Origin: a virus
IMG/VR virus record: IMGVR_UViG_3300013297_000194
Span: 1-29,058 of that record
DNA: 29,058 nt
Strand: one strand, 5' to 3'
The position numbers and the translations under genes are program-made. The notes beneath the pieces are model-generated. The model made no database searches. It was not told where the DNA came from and saw only the letters and a list, made by a program, of their open reading frames with translations. Positions 21,308-28,577 of the stretch are shown piece by piece (position 1 is the stretch's first letter; each line of letters opens with the position of its first letter).

Positions 21308-22866
21308 CCTGGGAAAGATATGCATCTGACATTTACGACATCGCCAAGCAGTCCACGCCCGACGATAGGTTCACAGAGCAAGCAAGGGAAGCGCTCATTG
21401 GATGGACCGCATCTGAGGGGCACAAAGAACTAGCAGCTTCCAAGGATACATACACCACGGTAAGACGTAAGCTCGCAGAGCTTGTGGGAATCCCGCTAAA
21501 GGATTCTTCCAGAAGAAAACCACAGAAGAAAAGGGAGATTATTATGAGCAGCAGTCCAGTAGAAAGAAGCCCATTCGACGACATCTCGCAGCCTGCAAGA
21601 GTTCCGTCTGGCATGGCCCCTCGTATCACGATGACGGAAGTCAACACGGCAGAGCCCGGTCCTTATTATGTTTACATTCCCGGCATCGACGCAGAGGGCT
21701 TGAAGGAAATGCTGCATTCATTGCAGTATGCCCGCATTCCCGCAGGTGAGGTGTTTCGAATAGGAGCCATCGAGGAATCAATGCTTGCTGGACGACTGGA
21801 TGCTGCTGTACCACACAAGATGATCACCGTCATGCATCCCATCGAGCAGAAGGTAGTCGAGAGGCTTCAAGTCGTCGCCATTCCCGCCAGTACAACACTC
21901 AATGCGCTCAAGTCAGATCGCTCGATAGTGCAGCACGTATTGGCGCACATCGCCGCGTTCGACAAGGTCGACATTGACCACGTGATACTGAACGAGATGA
22001 TTCGCCCCGATGTAATCGCTGAACTGACGAAACCTGAAAAGTGGCGCAAGGAGCTGGAGTCGGTTGGCATGCTTGCAATCAGGTTACGCTGGTTACAAGA
22101 CGCCGCAGAGAAACTCGAGACTGGCCGCATGCTCGAAGCGCATCGTAGTGTCATCGACAAGCGCCCCTTCCTGCGCGACATCTGGCTGAAGGCTATCACT
22201 GACGTTTTGATTCCATCCATTGACCAGTTCCGTACGGTTGCCGAGACGAGACTGTCTGCTATCGAAGACCGCATGCGCAACCCGCAGAACTCAGATAATT
22301 ATGACCGCTATAGTTTTCGCCTGATGTGGTTATTGGGACGTCAGCCAGAAAGACAAGCTCTTGGCCGTACACTGAACTCGATGGACAGGGGCGGCTTAAG
22401 CCCAGACGAAGTCAGGACGTTCATAGCAAACGAAGTAGCTCGTCAGGGCGGCGCATTACAGCCAGCAGCTCCCGTACATGCGGCGATACAGCAAGTTCAG
22501 TGCGAGGAATGCGGTCAGGAGCTGAATTCAGTCAGAGGGGGTTATCCTCGGAAATGCTGGCGTTGTGGATTTGAATTCAGGCCAGCAGATACTCCGTTAG
22601 GAGAGCGAGCTACGCAGGCCAGGGAAGTAATCAATCGGACATTCGACGAAAACGGAAAGGTCCGGAATCTTCCAGAAGAATCACAAGTCGGTACAATGAC
22701 GGCCTCGGGAGTTGCGGCAGCGACAGAGTTGGATCAAGCGGCTCCGTTAGCTGATCCTGAAATCACAGAGGGGATTCCTGTCGAAGCAGCCCCTGCGGGA
22801 CAAGGGCTTTCAGCAGAAGACGAAGCAGAGCTTGAAGGATTAGCGGCAAGTATCCTAAAGGGTTAG
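21304..22866 (+). CDS. Large unknown protein with zinc ribbon, possible fusion of two genes across a dyad repeat
   Basis: 520 residues as one frame. A second start at 21544 has a proper Shine-Dalgarno (AAGGGAG), and a dyad repeat (21504-21517) lies just before it, as at other gene boundaries. The first 80 residues (helical, ending KDSSRRKPQKKREII) may therefore be a separate gene that lost its stop. The main part has a mixed N-terminal domain, a helical middle (LRWLQDAAEKLETGRMLEAH), then a four-Cys zinc ribbon, CEEC followed 16 residues later by CWRC, and an acidic tail (EDEAELEGLAASILKG). A second, imperfect dyad at 22667 encodes NLPEES in the tail. No family recognised. The stop overlaps that of the convergent minus-strand gene. 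Confidence 0.6.
   Translation: MTWERYASDIYDIAKQSTPDDRFTEQAREALIGWTASEGHKELAASKDTYTTVRRKLAELVGIPLKDSSRRKPQKKREIIMSSSPVERSPFDDISQPARVPSGMAPRITMTEVNTAEPGPYYVYIPGIDAEGLKEMLHSLQYARIPAGEVFRIGAIEESMLAGRLDAAVPHKMITVMHPIEQKVVERLQVVAIPASTTLNALKSDRSIVQHVLAHIAAFDKVDIDHVILNEMIRPDVIAELTKPEKWRKELESVGMLAIRLRWLQDAAEKLETGRMLEAHRSVIDKRPFLRDIWLKAITDVLIPSIDQFRTVAETRLSAIEDRMRNPQNSDNYDRYSFRLMWLLGRQPERQALGRTLNSMDRGGLSPDEVRTFIANEVARQGGALQPAAPVHAAIQQVQCEECGQELNSVRGGYPRKCWRCGFEFRPADTPLGERATQAREVINRTFDENGKVRNLPEESQVGTMTASGVAAATELDQAAPLADPEITEGIPVEAAPAGQGLSAEDEAELEGLAASILKG
21504..21517 (+). repeat. Dyad repeat copy 16
   Basis: CA centre; inside the 21304 frame, 27 bases before an internal start with Shine-Dalgarno. Confidence 0.9.
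22667..22680 (+). repeat. Dyad repeat copy 17 (one mismatch)
   Basis: ATCTTCCAGAAGAA; in the acidic tail of the 21304 gene. Confidence 0.75.
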
Positions 22867-23216
22867 GATTCGCGCCGCAGGGCGACTGGCCCGCAAGTAA
22901 AATGGGGCCAGTCGAGATCAGCGCCAAGTAGGGCGGCATGTACTCGTAACTGGTGTTCAAGTTGGGGACGTAGATCGTCGCAGGGTTCGGCGTGCTCGAT
23001 AAGATGGCGCATATCTCTGACGATCATTGAAGAATGCTTCCGATGAAATCTTGACGTTCGTATAGCATTATACAGACGCCAAGCATCCTCGCCTACGATA
23101 GACAGGTCGCCATTAACATGAACGAGAATATGATCGAGCGAAGTTGCAGAGATTATTAAAAGTCGATCGTCGTACTGCGCAACAATGTTACCGTCTGAAA
23201 TCTCTCGACACTTCAT
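22863..23216 (-). CDS. Minus-strand small unknown protein (moron-like), leaderless
   Basis: 117 residues from the ATG at 23216, chosen because a -10 box lies 6 nt upstream. Beta-rich N terminus (NIVAQYDDRLLIISATSLDHILVH), helical C terminus with several His. Its stop overlaps the stop of the plus-strand gene. It has no partner on the same strand, so it is a single-gene insertion. No family recognised. Confidence 0.6.
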   Translation of the reverse strand: MKCREISDGNIVAQYDDRLLIISATSLDHILVHVNGDLSIVGEDAWRLYNAIRTSRFHRKHSSMIVRDMRHLIEHAEPCDDLRPQLEHQLRVHAALLGADLDWPHFTCGPVALRRES

Positions 23217-23222
23217 GTACGC

Positions 23223-23251
23223 AGTGTAGCACATTCGCAGGAAAAAGTCAA
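23223..23251 (-). promoter_or_regulatory. Leaderless promoter of the minus-strand gene
   Basis: On the minus strand: TTGACT (23246-23251), 17 bp with TGTGC before the -10, TACACT (23223-23228), 6 nt to the ATG at 23216. The -35 abuts the start of the divergent gene. Confidence 0.7.
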
Positions 23252-24006
23252 TGCTTCTTTCTACCATGATCGTCGAGGTACGCAGAGCGCTTGGCCGACC
23301 TCCAGAAGCGATCTTAGACGATTCTGATGTACTAATGGAAATCTGGGGGGTAACCACATTCTACCGCTCCAAGCTCCGCATGACTCGTGAATCTTGGAGC
23401 ATAGGCCGGTGGCCGTTAGTAGTTCCAGCTTCAGCGACCGAAGCGAACATCGACTTAGGCGACTTTTCCTCGGCGATCATGATCAAGACCACCGACCCCT
23501 CGAATCCTTACCACATGCCCCGAATGGTGGATATCGTCAAGCCCGAAGAGATGTCTGCTTACTGGAGCGGCCCCGACAACCTGCCGATAGGCGGGGGTTG
23601 GGCGCATCCCCATGTGGCGGCATGCTTTTCCATCTTTAATGAAGCAGGGCAATGGAAAATAGCATGGCTTCCGCAGCATAATCAATCCTGCGTTTATACC
23701 ATGTGGTATTCGACCGGACCTAATACAGTTCCGCCGATCTTCGACGACACATCCCTTATGCCAATTGCTGAGCAGGATTTTCTAATCATAGCGAATACCG
23801 CAATAAACCTCTTCGGCCAGATAGCACATCCAGAGAAAGGATTAAACGCGCGACAGAAACTACTGGCGCAGACGCAGTTGCAGAAAATGCAGCAATGGGG
23901 GCCATTATTCGAGGAAGCGAGGTGGGACGGCTTCAGTCGCGAACCTCGTCAGCATCGTAAGATATTTGGAGAGAATCGAGAAGGACGAATCGGTAGGGGA
24001 TACTAA
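23251..24006 (+). CDS. Probable virion protein (neck/adaptor or tail), unknown family
   Basis: 251 residues; a second ATG at 23266 is possible. The start is divergent from the minus-strand gene. The N terminus (IVEVRRALGRPPEAILDDSDVLMEIWG) is helical, as in head-completion proteins; the middle has mixed strands with many Trp/Pro; the C-terminal part is helical and ends with a basic tail (REPRQHRKIFGEN). The layout recalls the later gene at 27307, which may be a distant relative. Function is positional inference only. Confidence 0.5.
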   Translation: MLLSTMIVEVRRALGRPPEAILDDSDVLMEIWGVTTFYRSKLRMTRESWSIGRWPLVVPASATEANIDLGDFSSAIMIKTTDPSNPYHMPRMVDIVKPEEMSAYWSGPDNLPIGGGWAHPHVAACFSIFNEAGQWKIAWLPQHNQSCVYTMWYSTGPNTVPPIFDDTSLMPIAEQDFLIIANTAINLFGQIAHPEKGLNARQKLLAQTQLQKMQQWGPLFEEARWDGFSREPRQHRKIFGENREGRIGRGY

Positions 24007-24008
24007 GA

Positions 24009-24022
24009 TTCTTCCAGAAGAA
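24009..24022 (+). repeat. Dyad repeat copy 18
   Basis: CA centre; between the stop at 24006 and the ribosome binding site of the next gene. Confidence 0.9.
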
Positions 24023-24033
24023 GAGGAAGTCAG

Positions 24034-24330
24034 ATGCCAAGAGCGATTCAATTTGACGGCACGAACTACGAAGACGTCATTTACTTCTCGGAGCAGGGCG
24101 AGATCGTACTAGCGAACAGAGAAGGCGATGAAGTTGACGATGACGGCAAGGTCCAGTACACTGGCACACTGCGAGTACATACACCTACGGGAATCGTAAC
24201 TGTCAATGAAGGCGACTGGATCGTAGACAGCGATAGTGCTTACCATGTCGCCTCGGGATTCCTTCCGAAAGAAAGCGATGCGGAAGCGAAGTCAACTTGC
24301 TGTCCAGAGAAAGATGGAGTGAATCAATGA
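24034..24330 (+). CDS. 98-residue unknown acidic protein
   Basis: Shine-Dalgarno GAGGAAG directly follows the dyad repeat at 24009. Beta-rich, acidic (EGDEVDDDGKVQYTGTLRVH); CC near the C terminus. The stop overlaps the next start. No family recognised. Confidence 0.6.
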   Translation: MPRAIQFDGTNYEDVIYFSEQGEIVLANREGDEVDDDGKVQYTGTLRVHTPTGIVTVNEGDWIVDSDSAYHVASGFLPKESDAEAKSTCCPEKDGVNQ

Positions 24331-25334
24331 TGTCATACGGTTTAGGTTATATCCCAGATCTTCCCGACCAGAGGGACTGGCGGCACGTCCCACCGGGCGG
24401 AGCGCCCATCCAATTGCCGCCACTGGTCGATCTAAGAACGCAGTCATACCCCAAGCCCTGCTACAATCAGGGCTCCGTGAATAGCTGCACGGCTAACAGC
24501 GTCGGCGCAATGTTTGGTTTCGTAGATCGAAAGCAAGGCGGCTCGAATATTAATCCCTCACGTCGTCAGCTTTACTACGACGCGAGGGCTTATGATGGAT
24601 TGCAGGCTATCGACCAGGGCGCGTACATACGGTCGGCACTGAGAGCGATAACAGACAGGGGCGTTGCCGACGAGTCGCTGTTCCCTTACGATGTCGTAAA
24701 GATCAACGAACAGCCTCCGCAAAATGTCTACGAAGCCGCATTGAACAAACAGGCCTTGGCTTACCTGCGTGTCGATATCACGGTGGACGCCTTCCGTGCA
24801 TGCTTGGCGGAAAGCTACCCGTTCGTGGTCGGTACCACGTTGTACCAGAATTACTACGATGCAGCTACGACCGGACGTGTCCGAATGCCAGTAGGACCAG
24901 TCATAGGCGGGCACGCGCAGATGTTCGTCGGATATAGCGACACTGAGCGCGTATTTATCGTACAGGGATCATGGGGCAGCTTTGGCGACAATGGCTTTGT
25001 CTACATGCCCTACGATTACGCTGCAAGTGAGAACTTCTCGGCGGATGCTTGGACGATAAGGTCGCTCGAAGAAGTGGTGACGCCTCCCCCGCCGCCACAA
25101 CTCGTTCCAGTCATTACTTACGTCAGTCGCTACAAAGAGAAGAAACAGATGGTCGTAGTAGACGCGGACAATACCGATCTAGACGCTGCGCTTCTTATCG
25201 ATGGCAAACGAGTAGCTAGTGGGCATGACGGAGTGTTTACCGCAAAGCATCTCGGATTAACAGCAGGTGGACATATACTGGTCGTGCAAAATGGATCAGG
25301 CGCTATGTCCCGACAGCATGTACTAACAGTTTGA
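24327..25334 (+). CDS. Papain-like (C1A-type) cysteine protease with C-terminal beta-sandwich-like domain
   Basis: 335 residues from the ATG overlapping the previous stop. The catalytic domain shows NQGSVNSCTANS with Gln48 and Cys54 (oxyanion Gln and nucleophile), the SRRQLYYDARAY helix, the GAYIRSALRAITDRGVADES segment typical of bacterial/viral C1A relatives, and GGHAQMFVGY with His196. The usual NSWG is GSWG here (214-217), so the catalytic Asn is replaced by Gly. After a Pro-rich linker (TPPPPPQ) an 85-residue beta domain follows, Ig/IPT-like in look. No signal peptide. It may be a virion-associated protease for head maturation, receptor processing or host-surface digestion; which one is not shown. 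Confidence 0.7.
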   Translation: MMSYGLGYIPDLPDQRDWRHVPPGGAPIQLPPLVDLRTQSYPKPCYNQGSVNSCTANSVGAMFGFVDRKQGGSNINPSRRQLYYDARAYDGLQAIDQGAYIRSALRAITDRGVADESLFPYDVVKINEQPPQNVYEAALNKQALAYLRVDITVDAFRACLAESYPFVVGTTLYQNYYDAATTGRVRMPVGPVIGGHAQMFVGYSDTERVFIVQGSWGSFGDNGFVYMPYDYAASENFSADAWTIRSLEEVVTPPPPPQLVPVITYVSRYKEKKQMVVVDADNTDLDAALLIDGKRVASGHDGVFTAKHLGLTAGGHILVVQNGSGAMSRQHVLTV

Positions 25335-25350
25335 GAAAAGGAGATAGTAA

Positions 25351-25857
25351 ATGAAGATTAAGCAGATTGTAGCTTTCCTACAGGTTCTAGTGCTCGTGAT
25401 CGTACTAGCATGCGCGAAGTACCTACCGCAGATACGAACCACAGAGGCATTGTTCAAGACAGTTGCGACCGATCTCGTGGCGCACAATGTTATCACCGAA
25501 GACAAGAAGAAGAAGATATTCACTGACGCAGATGATGCTATTACCGAAGCCACTACTCTTAGTTCAGCATTGGCCGTAGCGACCACACAGGCACAGAAGT
25601 TTACAGCATGGAAGAACGCTTCCGATGGATGGCTGACTATTGTCGGAAGAGGTAACTTCGTGAATGTTCCGTATCTAAGTGATGCGGTTCTGATCGTCAA
25701 CGGAGTCTTCGATGCGGCAGTGGCGTTCTATGATACAGGGAATGGGCCACCGTCGACTAAGCCGGGAGTAATGAAAGCTGCCAGCGAGAGCGAGCTGCAT
25801 TCGCATATCAAGGACGAGCTTGCACGAGCGCAGCGATTACTAAGGTCGGCGAAGTAG
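25351..25857 (+). CDS. Lipoprotein-like or membrane-anchored protein
   Basis: 168 residues, Shine-Dalgarno AAAGGAG. The N terminus is MKIKQIVAFLQVLVLVIVLAC: a basic start, a hydrophobic core and a lipobox-like VLAC at residues 18-21, so export with lipidation is likely. The rest is helical, Ala/Thr-rich, without Cys. Such proteins may block superinfection or assist lysis; no family recognised. A dyad repeat follows 7 bases after its stop. Confidence 0.6.
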   Translation: MKIKQIVAFLQVLVLVIVLACAKYLPQIRTTEALFKTVATDLVAHNVITEDKKKKIFTDADDAITEATTLSSALAVATTQAQKFTAWKNASDGWLTIVGRGNFVNVPYLSDAVLIVNGVFDAAVAFYDTGNGPPSTKPGVMKAASESELHSHIKDELARAQRLLRSAK

Positions 25858-25864
25858 CGATTTA

Positions 25865-25878
25865 TTCTTCTGGAAGAA
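25865..25878 (-). repeat. Dyad repeat copy 19
   Basis: TG centre; between the convergent lipoprotein-like and minus-strand CxxC genes. Confidence 0.9.
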
Positions 25879-25879
25879 T

Positions 25880-26224
25880 CTACTTAGGAGCTTTACGTCG
25901 CATGGCGCGAATGGCATTGCATTTAGGACAGAGTGTTCCATGCAAGGCGCTGCCGTAATACATTGTCCCGGATAGGTCTAATTCACATCGAACGAGCTGC
26001 GTGTAAAGTACTATCGGAGAGATATTACTCCAATCGCGGGGCCAGCGATGCAGCGATGGCTTGTCGCTATCCCCCACGTCCCATTTTATATAAGTAAAGT
26101 CATAACCATCGTTTTCGTTCCAGTCGAACCCGATCTCCCAAGGATGGGGCATTGTTAAGAATTGCTCGCGAATGAACTTCTTGCGCTCCATTCGTTTCGC
26201 AATGGAATTGTAGTCAATTCCCAT
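25880..26224 (-). CDS. Minus-strand CxxC-tail protein (paralog A)
   Basis: 114 residues from the ATG at 26224, 9 nt after a -10 box. The N-terminal half is basic then Trp-rich (HPWEIGFDWNENDGYDF); the C terminus is TMYYGSALHGTLCPKCNAIRAMRRK. The pattern YxxGxxxxGxxCxxCxxxRxxRR recurs in the genes at 27933 and 28265, so these are a small family. CxxC plus Arg-rich tail suggests a half zinc-ribbon, but function is unknown. It is the only gene in its operon, read against its neighbours. Confidence 0.65.
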   Translation of the reverse strand: MGIDYNSIAKRMERKKFIREQFLTMPHPWEIGFDWNENDGYDFTYIKWDVGDSDKPSLHRWPRDWSNISPIVLYTQLVRCELDLSGTMYYGSALHGTLCPKCNAIRAMRRKAPK

Positions 26225-26233
26225 TTGAGCGAC

Positions 26234-26263
26234 AGTATACCATGGATCAACCTGAAGAGTCAA
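26234..26263 (-). promoter_or_regulatory. Promoter of the minus-strand CxxC gene
   Basis: On the minus strand: TTGACT (26258-26263), 18 bp, TATACT (26234-26239), 9 nt to the ATG at 26224. It overlaps the first codons of the divergent gene at 26242. Confidence 0.65.
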
Positions 26264-26625
26264 CTGAAAAATTACCAGAACCAGAAGCTCCCGAAGGAGC
26301 AACACTGGAACGTTACAAGCATCCTCGTGGCGGACATGGCTATCTGGTAATCGATGGCCGTGAAACTACAGAGAGCGGCTTTCATGCGACCGCTCCCGGA
26401 GTATGTCCAAGTTGCGATACTAAGGCAGATGGATGGGAGCCGCCTGTAGGTAATCAGAGGTTCGAAGAACTGATTACTCGCATGAAGCAGGAGGACGTCA
26501 GTCTTGACACGGATGCAAAAGCGCACAAGCAGCATCTGATTCGAACAGGTGGCTACATCCATGAATGCAGCAAATGTGGAACAACGTTCTTCATTTCAAG
26601 CACGGCAGCGAAGGTCAAGGTCTAA
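26242..26625 (+). CDS. Zinc-ribbon protein
   Basis: 127 residues, divergent from the minus-strand gene 17 bp away. Pro/Glu-rich N terminus (EESTEKLPEPEAPEG), then CPSC at about residue 55 and CSKC at about 113, a widely spaced CxxC pair of zinc-ribbon type, with a helical insertion between. No clear Shine-Dalgarno: GACAGTATACC precedes the ATG. No family recognised. Confidence 0.6.
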   Translation: MDQPEESTEKLPEPEAPEGATLERYKHPRGGHGYLVIDGRETTESGFHATAPGVCPSCDTKADGWEPPVGNQRFEELITRMKQEDVSLDTDAKAHKQHLIRTGGYIHECSKCGTTFFISSTAAKVKV

Positions 26626-26628
26626 GCA

Positions 26629-27294
26629 ATGGCGGTATCATTAGCGACTGTAGCGACTGACTGTGTCCTGACTCTCAATGCCGGCTCACCCGGAGTCTAC
26701 AGCTCAACGGTACTCGACAGTCGCTGGAGTACTCAGGAGGTAGTCGATGCCGTACTCGCAGCAGACGCTGCTGTCGTAGCAGCGACCATGTCGAATCATG
26801 ATAATCCCAGAGCCGCGCTTTACTACACGACTCAGGCAGGACTTGCCCATGGTGGAACGATAGGACTAACAGCAGGCTCGATAGCAAGCGTAGTCTTTGT
26901 AGTAACTGGCGGAACAGCTCCTGGTAACAGGCCCGGCACGGAATGGGAGCCAGCGGAGATTCAGCGTGAAATCTTCAATGCGCTAGGACTCGACTACGAC
27001 TGTCATCATCATATAGACGGTCGCGTAATCTTTCATAACGGAGCAGCGATAGCAGCGCAGAGTGGTGGGGGATCGGTTAGTGTGAATATCACTTATCCTG
27101 CCTACACTAAGACTTCAGCTTGCCAAGCAGCAGATGAATATCAGTGGATAGTATTTTGCGGGGCGATGGCAATGCTTTCCCCAGTTGAAGGCGAAAATGT
27201 ACCAGCGATGGGTTCTTGGGCTCAGTTGTACGAACATGGACTTGGCGCAATTATGTCAGGAGCAGGACATGTCCCAAGCCAGCTTCCGCAGTAA
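26629..27294 (+). CDS. Probable virion protein, 221 residues
   Basis: Starts 3 bases after the previous stop. N terminus low-complexity and small-residue rich (SLATVATDCVLTLNAGSPGVYS), then a helix and strands, Gly/Ala/Val-rich throughout, like tail or neck proteins. A HHH cluster lies near residue 126. The next gene also starts MAV and lies 12 bases on. No family recognised. Confidence 0.5.
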   Translation: MAVSLATVATDCVLTLNAGSPGVYSSTVLDSRWSTQEVVDAVLAADAAVVAATMSNHDNPRAALYYTTQAGLAHGGTIGLTAGSIASVVFVVTGGTAPGNRPGTEWEPAEIQREIFNALGLDYDCHHHIDGRVIFHNGAAIAAQSGGGSVSVNITYPAYTKTSACQAADEYQWIVFCGAMAMLSPVEGENVPAMGSWAQLYEHGLGAIMSGAGHVPSQLPQ

Positions 27295-27306
27295 GGGTAA
27301 ATACCA

Positions 27307-27936
27307 GTGGCAGTAGACGCGGTAACAGCGACAGCGGTATATAGCGACTCGGTATGGTATCGTATTACAAAGGGCGCACCGCAGCCTGACTCTAGGCTCT
27401 GGCGAGCTGCTGTTCAGTCGACCAGAGACGCAGCACTCCAGCGTCTGGCGGACAGGGTCGCTGCTGATCCCGCGCTTTACACGCTGCTTGTACATGAGTA
27501 CGACTTGACGCTCGTAGCGGGGGAAGTAGGAATCGCCGCCCTAACTCCAGTGTTACTAGTCTCGAAAGCATCTCGCGAAAACTGGCGTGTAACCATGACT
27601 GGCGTCAGGTTCCCTTTGAAGTACAGGGAGAACAGATCGGACCTCGACAACCTACCACCCACTCAGGACTACTACTTTTACACTATTCATAACAGCAAGC
27701 TGATCGTACGGATGCCGCCCAGTGATATACCATCCGAAACAGCGGTTCAGTTCTTCAGCAACTCGATTCCATTGATAAATGATCCAGTGCTCGATCCAGC
27801 GACTGGAGAGCTCTATGACAATTTAATCGACATCGGCGTAGCCCTGATCATGGAATCAGCGAGTCTATCCGAGGTAATCAGGCAGGCGGAAATGGCTACA
27901 GGGGATGCGCCCTCGGCAGCGCAGCCTGCTGCTTAG
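27307..27936 (+). CDS. Probable virion connector-like protein, GTG start
   Basis: 209 residues from GTG (AAGGGTAAA upstream). A helical N terminus (DSRLWRAAVQSTRDAALQRLADRV), a beta-rich centre (YYFYTIHNSKLIVRMPPS) and a helical C terminus with an Ala/Pro tail. This alpha-beta-alpha layout occurs in head-tail adaptor proteins, but the assignment is only a suggestion. Its stop overlaps the stop of the convergent minus-strand gene. Confidence 0.5.
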   Translation: MAVDAVTATAVYSDSVWYRITKGAPQPDSRLWRAAVQSTRDAALQRLADRVAADPALYTLLVHEYDLTLVAGEVGIAALTPVLLVSKASRENWRVTMTGVRFPLKYRENRSDLDNLPPTQDYYFYTIHNSKLIVRMPPSDIPSETAVQFFSNSIPLINDPVLDPATGELYDNLIDIGVALIMESASLSEVIRQAEMATGDAPSAAQPAA

Positions 27937-28268
27937 GATTCTTCTTCTGGAAGAATATTCTCGCGCAGTAGGATACGTCGAGCGGCAGCACAGGTAGAAC
28001 AGCAACATCCAGAACGAGGGACAATGGATTCGCCACGGAGAAGCCTTGTGTATTCAGTGAGATTCCCATCCCATAGACGGGCATGTACGAAGATTGTCTT
28101 TAGTGCCTCATGAGTCCCATCGATTTCAATAGTAGATGCAAAGACGCCCGTCACGTCCGTGACTGTATGTATTCTCCGGCGAAGGTTTTCGAGGAGTAGA
28201 TTAGGGCCAGATGAAAACGCTGGGTCGATTACGACGGCATCTTCGACTTTGAAGATTCGATTACTCAT
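27933..28268 (-). CDS. Minus-strand CxxC-tail protein (paralog C)
   Basis: 111 residues, ATG at 28268 overlapping the stop of the upstream minus gene (AAATGAG), so the two form an operon. Ends YTRLLRGESIVPRSGCCCSTCAAARR and then ILPEEES, the last encoded by a dyad repeat. Shares the G...CxxCxxxRR tail with the genes at 25880 and 28265. Function unknown. Confidence 0.6.
   Translation of the reverse strand: MSNRIFKVEDAVVIDPAFSSGPNLLLENLRRRIHTVTDVTGVFASTIEIDGTHEALKTIFVHARLWDGNLTEYTRLLRGESIVPRSGCCCSTCAAARRILLRENILPEEES
27942..27955 (-). repeat. Dyad repeat copy 20
   Basis: TG centre; at the convergent end of the 27307 gene and the minus-strand 27933 gene, inside the latter's last codons. Confidence 0.9.
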
Positions 28269-28558
28269 TTAAGATTCTTCGCTTGTTTCCGAAGCCTTCT
28301 TATCTCATTGCACTTAACACAATGCTTCCCATGCGGAAGACGCTTACCGCGAATGTATAGAGTGAATTCAGTAAGCGGATTATCCGTGTGAAGTTTAAAT
28401 GCCCCAATCTTATCATCCACGAGTCCATCGCGATAATCAGTATCCCAAGGATGTAATTCATAGGATGCAATATCTCGCTCAAATTCTTCACGCCGCTCCT
28501 TCTTTTCTAATTCGTACTGCTCACCAGTTCCAAGTATATCTGGCTTACAGTATAGCAC
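28265..28558 (-). CDS. Minus-strand CxxC-tail protein (paralog B), start uncertain
   Basis: Up to 97 residues. The only standard start codon is a GTG at 28558, which lies within the promoter; the leaderless position would be near 28537-28541, where the frame reads CCA GAT ATA CTT, so a non-standard ATA start or a sequence error is possible. The protein is charged and helical (ELEKKERREEFERDIASYEL), then HPWDTDY and a C terminus LYIRGKRLPHGKHCVKCNE. It shares HPW and the CxxC tail with the gene at 25880. Confidence 0.5.
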   Translation of the reverse strand: MLYCKPDILGTGEQYELEKKERREEFERDIASYELHPWDTDYRDGLVDDKIGAFKLHTDNPLTEFTLYIRGKRLPHGKHCVKCNEIRRLRKQAKNLK

Positions 28559-28577
28559 AATACCATGCCTGAATCAA
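28549..28577 (-). promoter_or_regulatory. Promoter of the two-gene minus-strand operon
   Basis: On the minus strand: TTGATT (28572-28577), 17 bp with TGTGC before the -10, TATACT (28549-28554). It overlaps the start of the divergent gene at 28565. Confidence 0.6.

Noticed and set aside
20495-21325. 276-codon minus-strand ORF
   Set aside because: Antisense to two plus-strand genes with proper overlaps; no promoter like those of the real minus-strand genes.
4867-27955. Dyad repeats as a CRISPR array or as intrinsic terminators
   Set aside because: Spacing is about 1.2 kb and orientation is mixed, so not CRISPR. The RNA hairpin would have a 2- to 4-nt loop, no U-tract, and several copies lie inside genes, so not a general terminator.
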